This document shows, in pieces, positions 1 to 5,046 of a stretch of 7,731 nt of DNA (its first letter is position 1; every line of letters begins with the position of its first letter). The stretch is from JBFKAV01 sp041621405 (lineage in GTDB: Bacteria; Pseudomonadota; Alphaproteobacteria; Rhodobacterales; Rhodobacteraceae), in the NCBI GenBank assembly GCA_041621405.1, contig JBFKAV010000160.1:1-7731 (forward strand), written 5' to 3'. The notes beneath the pieces are model-generated. The model was not told where the DNA came from, ran no database searches, and saw only the letters and a list, made by a program, of their open reading frames with translations. Both the position numbers and the translations under genes were made by a program.

Positions 1-255
1 ATCGACCGCCGCAACCCGGACAGCGATTTCCACCTTTCGCTCGGCATCTCCTACCCTAACAAGCTCGACCTCGAGCGCGCATCGTCGATGGGGCTTTCGG
101 CCGGCGGCGACATCTTCATCCACGGCGGCCCGCGACGCGGGGTCGACCGGCGGGGCCCCGACTGGACCGCGGGCTGCATCTCGGTGAAGAACCGCGAGAT
201 CGAGTGGATCTACGCAATGGTCGAGGACGGCACGCCGATCGACATCTTCCCGTAG
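1..255 (+). CDS. L,D-transpeptidase (YkuD family), C-terminal part, 5' end outside window
   Basis: Only the last 84 residues are visible; the reading frame is open from base 1 and ends at TAG 253-255. The fragment has the YkuD catalytic signature: an HGG at visible residues 41-43 and, after a short arginine/glycine-rich stretch, T-A-G-C-I-S-V with the presumed nucleophile Cys59. An FHLSLGISYPN segment (10-20) precedes it, as in the YafK/ErfK-like branch. Members of this family are periplasmic enzymes that form 3-3 crosslinks in peptidoglycan or attach proteins to it by L,D-transpeptidation through an acyl-cysteine intermediate; some instead hydrolyse such bonds. The N-terminus and any signal peptide cannot be seen. 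It faces the CAP-domain lipoprotein gene, whose stop lies 8 bases beyond this one, so the two are convergent. A second YkuD gene lies at 948-1544 but belongs to a different-looking subgroup. The family call is firm; the precise substrate is not determined. Confidence 0.88.
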   Translation: MDRRNPDSDFHLSLGISYPNKLDLERASSMGLSAGGDIFIHGGPRRGVDRRGPDWTAGCISVKNREIEWIYAMVEDGTPIDIFP

Positions 256-263
256 GCCAGGCC

Positions 264-770
264 TCAGCCGCCAGTGACCAGCGTCCACCAGATCTTGCCG
301 GTGTCCTCCTGGAAGAAGGAGATGCCGAGGTCACGCGCCGTCGGGTCGAGCATGACCGCCCGGGTGTCGGGCTGCTGCATCCAGGCGGCGATGGTCTCGA
401 GCTCGGTCTCGTAGGTCTCGGAGATGTTCTGGCCGATCAGCCGCCCGCGATAGCCGGCGCGCGCGGCCCGGTCGAGCGGCGACGAGCCGTCGGAGCCGAA
501 GTGCCACGGACGGCTCTGCCGGGCCATGTCGCGCGAATGGGTCGCGGCGGCTGAGCTGAGCTCGGTGCTGAGCACCAGCGGCTGGGCGCCCGACGCCTGG
601 CGCAGCGCGTTCACGGTGGCGAGCGCGCGCTCCTGGATCCGCGGCGCCTCGGCGGCCGAAATCCGGTAGACCTTCGGCAGCGGGCGCCCGTCAGGGCCGA
701 TGGCTGGACCGGCGGGGTCGCAGGCAGAAAGGGCGACAACCGATGCCGCAAGGAGTAGGATGGTGCGCAA
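264..770 (-). CDS. CAP/SCP-domain (YkwD-like) lipoprotein, TTG start
   Basis: Predicted 168-residue secreted lipoprotein. The N-terminus (M/L-R-T-I-L-L-L-A-A-S...) is a short hydrophobic signal ending in lipobox L-S-A-C, so Cys17 would be lipidated. The next residue is Asp, which in enterobacteria favours inner-membrane retention. The CAP domain covers about 45-165: A-T-H-S-R-D-M-A (76-83), W-H-F-G (89-92), A-R-A-G-Y (103-107), G-Q-N-I (113-116), and W130 to L-D-P 141-143. The frame stays open upstream to 1184, but no plausible signal peptide begins there. TTG at 770 is preferred because AGGA lies nine bases upstream, the signal peptide begins exactly there, and a promoter-like pair ends about 30 bases before it. 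Bacterial CAP proteins are extracytoplasmic and mostly uncharacterised. Two residues of the usual CAP cavity tetrad appear replaced: Q114 for the Glu of GEN, and T136 where GHR is usual. It is divergent from the transpeptidase gene at 948. Confidence 0.85.
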   Translation of the reverse strand: MRTILLLAASVVALSACDPAGPAIGPDGRPLPKVYRISAAEAPRIQERALATVNALRQASGAQPLVLSTELSSAAATHSRDMARQSRPWHFGSDGSSPLDRAARAGYRGRLIGQNISETYETELETIAAWMQQPDTRAVMLDPTARDLGISFFQEDTGKIWWTLVTGG

Positions 771-806
771 TTGATAAGTTCCTGCCCGACTCGTTTTCTG
801 CGCGCA

Positions 807-835
807 CCCATAGCGCGAAGCACGAGGCGGTTCAA
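807..835 (-). promoter_or_regulatory. Candidate sigma-70-type promoter of the CAP lipoprotein gene
   Basis: Read on the minus strand, TTGAAC (835-830) is followed after exactly 17 bases by TATGGG (812-807). Transcription would start near 800 and give a leader of roughly 30 bases before the TTG start at 770. The spacing and location fit well, but the -10 is weak. It supports the choice of the TTG start over longer in-frame versions of the gene. Confidence 0.4.
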
Positions 836-947
836 ATGGCGTGGTTGCCACACGTCGGCGTGATAACGCTGGTTTGATCGGCAGGTGCTGGCGACTCGCG
901 CCGATTCGCCATAGCTTCCCGCGTGTTTGACGGATGGAGACTGAGAC

Positions 948-1544
948 ATGAACGGTGATTCGCCCCTCAGCCGGCGCCGGTTCCTCGGCACGGCCGCTCT
1001 GGCGGTCGGCACGTCGGCGCTTCCTGCGTTCGCGCAGCAGGCCGGAACGTTCGAGTTCGAGAGCGACATCGCCGGCGGCGTGCGGCGCAATATCTCGAGC
1101 TTTCGGGCGCGCGATTGGCGGCCCTATTTCGATCACACCCGCAACGGCGCGATCCTCGTCGATATCGACTCGCGGGCCGTCCACTACTGGGGCGCCGATC
1201 CGTCGATCTACCGGCTATACCCCTCGTCGATCCCGCTGTCGGAGGAGCTGACCCGCCGCGGCCGCACCAGCGTGGTGCTGAAGGACCCGAACCCGGACTG
1301 GCGACCGACCCCGTCGATGAAGCGGCGCAATCCGGAATGGCCCGACTACATCGAGCCGGGGCCCAACAACCCGCTCGGCACGCGGGCGCTGCACCTGGGC
1401 TGGCAGTATTACCGGATCCACGGCACGCACGACACGCGGAAGATCGGGCGGCGGTCGTCGAACGGCTGCATCGGGCTTTACAACGAGCACATCGAGCAGC
1501 TTTACGAGATGGCGCGCGTCGGCACCCAGGTGCTGGTGATCTGA
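948..1544 (+). CDS. Tat-exported L,D-transpeptidase (ErfK/YbiS/YcfS/YnhG-type YkuD protein)
   Basis: A complete 198-residue protein starting at ATG 948, with GGAG at 936-939 and eight bases of spacing. The N-terminus carries a twin-arginine signal, S-R-R-R-F-L-G (8-14), then a hydrophobic stretch and A-F-A (27-29) before Gln30, a good signal peptidase I site; export in folded form is inferred. The YkuD domain fills residues about 65-198. The strand G-A-I-L-V-D-I-D (67-74) opens it, R-I-H-G-T (156-160) gives the conserved His158, and S-S-N-G-C-I-G-L-Y-N (170-179) gives the nucleophile Cys174. The family acts on peptidoglycan stem peptides, either crosslinking them or anchoring a lipoprotein to them. 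An insert rich in W, P and R (about 105-145) is typical of the ErfK-like alphaproteobacterial proteins. The gene is monocistronic: a divergent CAP lipoprotein gene lies upstream and a strong terminator follows within 30 bases. The exact substrate cannot be read from the sequence. Confidence 0.93.
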   Translation: MNGDSPLSRRRFLGTAALAVGTSALPAFAQQAGTFEFESDIAGGVRRNISSFRARDWRPYFDHTRNGAILVDIDSRAVHYWGADPSIYRLYPSSIPLSEELTRRGRTSVVLKDPNPDWRPTPSMKRRNPEWPDYIEPGPNNPLGTRALHLGWQYYRIHGTHDTRKIGRRSSNGCIGLYNEHIEQLYEMARVGTQVLVI

Positions 1545-1573
1545 CGCCGGTCAGGTTGGACGGAAGAAACGCG

Positions 1574-1597
1574 GGCGGGGCTTCGGCCCCGCCTTTT
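1574..1597 (+). terminator. Intrinsic terminator after the L,D-transpeptidase
   Basis: A perfect 8-bp GC stem (GGCGGGGC 1574-1581, GCCCCGCC 1586-1593) closes on a TTCG tetraloop (1582-1585) and is followed by TTTT (1594-1597). It lies 29 bases after the stop at 1544. It separates the envelope genes from the hydroxylase that follows. Confidence 0.92.
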
Positions 1598-1621
1598 CAT
1601 TTGCCTCGTACAGGCCGCCAC

Positions 1622-1636
1622 ATTTCACAGTGAAAT
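1622..1636. promoter_or_regulatory. Perfect 15-bp palindrome, candidate operator upstream of mobA
   Basis: ATTTCAC (1622-1628) and GTGAAAT (1630-1636) form a perfect inverted repeat around one central base. It sits in an AT-richer intergenic stretch, with no T-run, just upstream of the candidate mobA promoter. A binding site for a dimeric regulator is the natural reading, but no regulator gene is in the window. The regulator family is unknown. Confidence 0.45.
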
Positions 1637-1641
1637 CCTTG

Positions 1642-1680
1642 GTCAAGCCTTTGACGATGTGCTCTTTTCCAAAAGCTGTT
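1642..1680 (+). promoter_or_regulatory. Candidate mobA promoter with overlapping inverted repeat
   Basis: TTGACG (1651-1656) is a good -35. The best -10 at 18-base spacing is the weak GCTGTT (1675-1680), which could mean the promoter needs an activator. The -35 is also the right arm of an inverted repeat, GTCAA (1642-1646) and TTGAC (1651-1655) around GCCT. A further short arm pair, CTTTT-CC-AAAAG (1663-1674), lies in the spacer. The leader to the ATG at 1813 would be about 125 bases. Apart from these signals and the palindrome at 1622-1636, I see no gene in 1598-1812. Confidence 0.3.
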
Positions 1681-1812
1681 CACCGAATCTTAAGAGTTGG
1701 GACAGGGCATAACACGCCTCTTCCAGCCGAGGCTCTGCCCGGCGCGAAGGGCCGATAGCCAGTCCAGGTCGCGTCGATTAGTCTGCCGGCGAGACAGCGA
1801 CGGGAGCCGGCC

Positions 1813-3726
1813 ATGCAGTTCCACCTCAACGGATTCCGGCCGGGCGACCCGGCGATCTCGGAGCCCGCCGAGGGCCGCGCAGATACCTCGGAAGGCCTGC
1901 CGGCAGAAGTCGATGTGCTGATCGTCGGCTGCGGGCCGGCGGGTTTGACGCTCGCGGCGCAGCTCGCGGCCTTCCCGTCGATCAGGACCCGGATCGTCGA
2001 GCAGAAGCCGGGGCCGCTGCAGGTCGGGCAGGCCGACGGCATCGCCTGCCGCACGATGGAGATGTTTCAGGCCTTCGGCTTCGCCGAGCGCGTGGCGAAG
2101 GAAGCCTATTGGGTGAACGAGACCGCGTTCTGGAAGCCCGACCCGGAGCGGCCAGGGAACATCGCCCGCAGCGGCCGGATCCAGGACGTCGAGGACGGGC
2201 TCTCGGAGTTCCCGCACGTAATCCTGAACCAGGCACGGGTGCACGATTTCTACCTGGAGACGATGCGCAACGCGCCGTCGCGGCTGGAGCCCGACTACTC
2301 GCGTCGGCTGGTCGGGCTCGAAATCGACCCTAACGTAGCGGATTTCTCGGTAACGGTGCGGCTGGAGCGCCTCGATCCCGGGCACGAGCGGCAGGTGGAA
2401 ACGGTCAGCGCGCGCTACGTCGTGGGCTGCGATGGGGCGCGCAGCATGGTGCGCAGGTCGCTCGGACTGCCCTTGCACGGCGATTCGGCCAACCAGGCCT
2501 GGGGGGTGATGGACATCCTCGCCGTGACCGACTTTCCCGACATCCGGCTGAAGGTCGCGATCCACTCGGCGAACGACGGCAACGGCGTGCTGATCCCGCG
2601 CGAGGGCGGCTACATGGTCCGGCTCTACATCGAGCTCGACAAGCTGGCCGAGAGCGAGCGAATCGCGGAGCGGAAGATCACCGTCGACGACGTGATCGCC
2701 AGGGCGCGGCGTGTGCTCAACCCGTACATGCTCGACGTGAAGGAGGTGGCCTGGTGGTCGGTCTACGAGATCGGCCAGCGGCTCTGCCCGAGGTTCGACG
2801 ACGTGTCGGAGGGCGAAGCGCGGGCGCCGCGCGTGTTCATCGCGGGCGACGCCTGCCACACCCACAGCCCGAAAGCCGGGCAAGGCATGAACGTGTCGAT
2901 GCAGGACGGCTTCAACCTGGGCTGGAAGCTGGCCGCGGTGCTCATGGGGCGCTCGCCCCCGGCGCTGCTTGCCACCTACTCGGCAGAGCGGCAGGCGATC
3001 GCCAAGGAGCTGATCGACTTTGACCGCGAGTTCGCGAAGATGTTCAGCGCGCCGCCGAAGACCTCGGCGGAGGCCGAGGGAGTCGATCCGGCTGAGTTCC
3101 AGGACTATTTCGTGCAGCACGGGCGATTCACCGCCGGCACGGCGACGCGGTATCGGCCGTCGATCCTGACCGGAAGCGGCGAGCATCAGCACCTGGCCGA
3201 GGGATTCCCGGTCGGAATGCGGTTTCACTCGGCGCCGGTGATCCGGCTGGCGGACGCCAGGCCGATGCATCTTGGCCACGTCGGGAAGGCGGACGGGCGC
3301 TGGCGGCTCTATGCCTTCGCCGGTGCAGAAGACCGCGGCGGCAAGGGGCCGGTGCGGGCCTTGTGCGACTACCTCGCGGGGGCGGCGGACTCGCCGGTGC
3401 GACGCTACACGCCGCACGAGGCCGATATCGACGCGGTGATCGACGTGCGCGCGGTGTTCCAGGCTGGGCACCGCGAGCTGTCGGTTGAGGGAATGCCGGA
3501 GCTGCTGCTGCCTCGCAAGGGGCGGTATGGGCTCAAGGACTGCGAGAAGGCGTTCTGCCCCGACCTGAAGTCCGGGCAGGACATCTTCGAGATGCGCGGG
3601 ATCGACCGAGCAAGCGGCTGCGTGGTCGTGGTGCGGCCGGACCAGTACGTGGCCGAGGTGCTGCCACTCGATGCGCATGGCGAGCTGGCGGCGTTCTTCG
3701 ATGGAGTCATGTTGCCGGCGGGGTGA
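1813..3726 (+). CDS. mobA: FAD-dependent aromatic hydroxylase, probable 3-hydroxybenzoate 4-monooxygenase
   Basis: A 637-residue class A flavoprotein hydroxylase. It probably converts 3-hydroxybenzoate, NADPH and O2 to protocatechuate in the cytoplasm. Visible motifs in order are: FAD dinucleotide fold D-V-L-I-V-G-C-G-P-A-G (34-44); the DG motif G-C-D-G-A-R-S (205-211); the second FAD motif A-G-D-A-C-H-T-H-S-P (344-353), followed by GQGMN; and a thioredoxin-like C-terminal domain (about 450-637) typical of the phenol hydroxylase/MobA branch. From memory, the Comamonas testosteroni MobA structure is about 639 residues and uses Asp75, His135, Lys247 and Tyr271 at the active site. Here D75, H135 and K247 fall at identical positions and Y272 is one residue off, which supports the substrate call. 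Start ATG 1813 has GGGAG at 1802-1806, six bases upstream. No ring-cleavage, transport or regulator genes adjoin it. Related phenol or resorcinol hydroxylases are the main alternatives. Antisense open frames here are compositional shadows. Confidence 0.85.
   Translation: MQFHLNGFRPGDPAISEPAEGRADTSEGLPAEVDVLIVGCGPAGLTLAAQLAAFPSIRTRIVEQKPGPLQVGQADGIACRTMEMFQAFGFAERVAKEAYWVNETAFWKPDPERPGNIARSGRIQDVEDGLSEFPHVILNQARVHDFYLETMRNAPSRLEPDYSRRLVGLEIDPNVADFSVTVRLERLDPGHERQVETVSARYVVGCDGARSMVRRSLGLPLHGDSANQAWGVMDILAVTDFPDIRLKVAIHSANDGNGVLIPREGGYMVRLYIELDKLAESERIAERKITVDDVIARARRVLNPYMLDVKEVAWWSVYEIGQRLCPRFDDVSEGEARAPRVFIAGDACHTHSPKAGQGMNVSMQDGFNLGWKLAAVLMGRSPPALLATYSAERQAIAKELIDFDREFAKMFSAPPKTSAEAEGVDPAEFQDYFVQHGRFTAGTATRYRPSILTGSGEHQHLAEGFPVGMRFHSAPVIRLADARPMHLGHVGKADGRWRLYAFAGAEDRGGKGPVRALCDYLAGAADSPVRRYTPHEADIDAVIDVRAVFQAGHRELSVEGMPELLLPRKGRYGLKDCEKAFCPDLKSGQDIFEMRGIDRASGCVVVVRPDQYVAEVLPLDAHGELAAFFDGVMLPAG
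2322..2333 (+). repeat. 12-bp repeated word AATCGACCCTAA, copy 1 (inside mobA)
   Basis: One of three exact copies in the window, all in the same orientation. With its flanks (2321-2334, AAATCGACCCTAAC) it shares 14 bases with the copy at 4559. It encodes E-I-D-P-N (170-174) of MobA, using CCT for proline and followed by GTA for valine, in a gene that otherwise prefers G/C-ending codons. Confidence 0.75.
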
Positions 3727-3747
3727 GGGCGCCCGGTTGAACCCGTC

Positions 3748-3770
3748 ATCCCGGGGCGTCAGCCCCCGAT
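3748..3770. repeat. Imperfect hairpin in the mobA-hemH convergent spacer
   Basis: GGGGC (3753-3757) and GCCCC (3762-3766) pair around GTCA. ATC (3748-3750) and GAT (3768-3770) can extend the stem across a small internal loop. There is no T-run on either side, so it is not a classical intrinsic terminator. It may help end mobA and hemH transcripts or be a dispersed intergenic element. Confidence 0.5.
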
Positions 3771-3829
3771 CGCGCCCGACCCCCCCCAGGGCGGGCGCGA
3801 TGTGCGCCCACCCTCGGGACGGGCGCGAT
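3769..3829. repeat. Three copies of a 10-bp GC word forming alternative stems
   Basis: ATCGCGCCCG occurs at 3769-3778, and its reverse complement CGGGCGCGAT at 3792-3801 and 3820-3829. Copy 1 can pair with copy 2 (10 bp, 13-base loop including eight consecutive C at 3780-3787) or with copy 3. GGGCGC (3793-3798) and GCGCCC (3804-3809) make a competing stem. There is no coding potential and no T-run. The position between convergent genes suggests transcript-end formation or a small repeat element. Confidence 0.6.
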
Positions 3830-3861
3830 CCTCGTCACTCAATGCGGGGCCTTCTGGCCGG

Positions 3862-3873
3862 AATCGACCCTAA
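3862..3873 (+). repeat. 12-bp repeated word AATCGACCCTAA, copy 2 (across the hemH stop)
   Basis: An exact copy in the same orientation as the others, 1540 bases to the right of copy 1. It overlaps the hemH stop codon (TAG on the minus strand, 3872-3870), so most of it is non-coding. Confidence 0.75.
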
Positions 3874-4967
3874 TCCAGCCAACCGGCCAGATTTTCCTCG
3901 ATCACCTGGACCAGCGCCGCGATGTGCGCCTCGTCGTCGTTGAGGCAGGGGATGTAGGTGAATTCCTCGCCGCCCGCGTGCTCGAAGGCCTCGCGGATCT
4001 CGCCGTTGATCTCCTCTAGCGTCTCGATGCAGTCGGCCGAGAAGGCCGGCGCGATGACCGCGATTCGTTTCTTGCCCTGCCTGGCCAGATCGGCCACCGC
4101 CTCGACGGTGTAGGGCTGGAGCCAGACCTCGGTGCCGAAGCGCGACTGGAAGGTGGTGAGGATCTTGTCCTTCTCCCAGCAGAGTCGCTCGCGAAGGAGC
4201 CGCGTCGTCTTCTGGCACTGGCAGTGGTAGGGGTCGCCCTCGTGCAGGTAGCGCTCGGGCATGCCGTGGTAGGAGGCGACCAGCAGGTCGGGCTCCTGCG
4301 AGAGCCCGGCATAGGCACGCTCGACCGAGGCCGCCAGCGCCTCGATGTAGGCGGCATGGTCGAAATAGGCGGGGACGGTGCGCGCGGAGGGCTGCCATTT
4401 CTCGGCCCCGAGCGCGCGGAAGAACGCGTCGTTGGCGGTGGCGGTGGTGGCGCCGGCATACTGCGGGTAGAGCGGGAAGAAGAGGATCTTCCGGCAGCCG
4501 GCCTCGACCATGGCGCGGACCTTGGAACGGGTCGAGGGATTGCCGTAGCGCATGCAGAAATCGACCCTAACTCGGCTGCCGTGGCGGGCCTCGAGGGCAG
4601 CGGCGAGCTTCGCGGTCTGCGCCTTGGTGATCGTCATCAGCGGGCTTTCGTCCGCCTCCTCGTTCCAGATCGATTTGTAGTTTGCGCCCGATGTGAAGGG
4701 GCGCTTCGAGAGGATCACCAGTTGCAGAAGCGGCTGCCAGAAGAGCGGCGAGTAGTCGATCACCCGGCGGTCGGACAGGAATTCGTTCAGGTAGCGGCGC
4801 ATCGACCAGTAGTCGGTGCCATCGGGCGTGCCGAGGTTGGCAACGAGGACGCCCACCTTCTCGGCCGGGAGCCGGGGATGGTCGGGCGGCAGGTGCGCGG
4901 CGTGCGCCTCGGGCGTGGTTTCGGTGTCGGGCATCGGGTCCGGTCCTGGCGCGGTGCGGTCGTTCAT
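3870..4967 (-). CDS. hemH: Ferrochelatase
   Basis: A 365-residue ferrochelatase, which inserts Fe2+ into protoporphyrin IX (or coproporphyrin III in some lineages) as the late step of heme synthesis. It is cytosolic or membrane-peripheral. Diagnostic segments are V-L-V-A-N-L-G-T-P-D-G (40-50), F-F-P-L-Y-P-Q-Y (163-170), the metal-site histidine in A-S-Y-H-G-M-P-E-R-Y (His234), and S-A-D-C-I-E-T-L-E-E (310-319) with the conserved Glu315. Length is near the usual 320-370. The first 34 residues are a Pro/Ala-rich extension without a recognised role. The ATG at 4967 has only a close GGGA before it. An in-frame ATG at 4934 (Met12) has AGGA nine bases upstream and also fits the candidate promoter better, so the true protein may be 354 residues. 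It is divergent from otsB and convergent with mobA. One 12-bp repeated word overlaps its stop and another lies inside it, where it imposes GTT and AGG codons at Val133-Arg134. Confidence 0.95.
   Translation of the reverse strand: MNDRTAPGPDPMPDTETTPEAHAAHLPPDHPRLPAEKVGVLVANLGTPDGTDYWSMRRYLNEFLSDRRVIDYSPLFWQPLLQLVILSKRPFTSGANYKSIWNEEADESPLMTITKAQTAKLAAALEARHGSRVRVDFCMRYGNPSTRSKVRAMVEAGCRKILFFPLYPQYAGATTATANDAFFRALGAEKWQPSARTVPAYFDHAAYIEALAASVERAYAGLSQEPDLLVASYHGMPERYLHEGDPYHCQCQKTTRLLRERLCWEKDKILTTFQSRFGTEVWLQPYTVEAVADLARQGKKRIAVIAPAFSADCIETLEEINGEIREAFEHAGGEEFTYIPCLNDDEAHIAALVQVIEENLAGWLD
4559..4570 (+). repeat. 12-bp repeated word AATCGACCCTAA, copy 3 (antisense within hemH)
   Basis: An exact copy in the same + strand orientation, although the gene here runs on the minus strand. 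It covers the hemH codons for V-R-V-D-F (133-137), read as GTT AGG GTC GAT then TTC; AGG and GTT look uncommon for this gene. Flanking bases 4558 and 4571 also match copy 1. Confidence 0.75.
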
Positions 4968-4979
4968 GGGTCCCGTCGG

Positions 4980-5007
4980 GAGATATAGGGTTTTGTTCCG
5001 GGGTCAA
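4980..5007 (-). promoter_or_regulatory. Candidate hemH promoter
   Basis: On the minus strand, TTGACC (5007-5002) is followed after 16 bases by TATCTC (4985-4980). The initiation point would be near 4973, only about six bases before the ATG at 4967 but about 40 before the ATG at 4934. That favours the shorter HemH if this promoter is real. No recognisable iron-responsive (Irr or Fur) box is visible by eye. Confidence 0.35.
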
Positions 5008-5015
5008 ATGGGCGA

Positions 5016-5026
5016 GACCAGTGGTC
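5016..5026. promoter_or_regulatory. Short palindrome upstream of otsB
   Basis: GACCA (5016-5020) and TGGTC (5022-5026) mirror each other around one base, 20 bases before the otsB ATG and within the 79-bp hemH-otsB spacer. It could be an operator or a small leader hairpin. The arms are short, so chance is a real possibility. Confidence 0.25.
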
Positions 5027-5046
5027 CAAGCCACGGAAGGCGGACG

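Noticed and set aside
851..862. CACG-TCGG-CGTG inverted repeat in the divergent 771-947 spacer
   Set aside because: Four-base arms in GC-rich DNA are expected by chance, and they are not positioned against a convincing promoter for the transpeptidase gene.
611..1184. N-terminal extensions of the CAP gene frame, and another minus-strand open frame across 611-1090
   Set aside because: These overlap the signal sequence of the Tat-exported transpeptidase and have no secretion signal or ribosome site of their own. The lipobox signal begins at the TTG at 770.
1622..1636. Resemblance of the palindrome to the parS site bound by ParB
   Set aside because: The parS core is TTTCACGTGAAA with even symmetry. 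Here an extra central base separates the arms and the outer TG/CA bases are missing, so ParB binding is unlikely.
1690..3678. A 662-codon open frame antisense to the hydroxylase gene
   Set aside because: Long stop-free antisense frames are common in very GC-rich genes. The translation is low-complexity, rich in Arg, His and Pro, with no domain signature, and the sense protein is a well-formed enzyme.
4980..5046. A GGAAC-type general stress (EcfG) promoter for otsBA
   Set aside because: GGAAC appears only on the minus strand near 4995-4999, and no matching CGTT lies at the required spacing, so stress-sigma control is not supported by the sequence.
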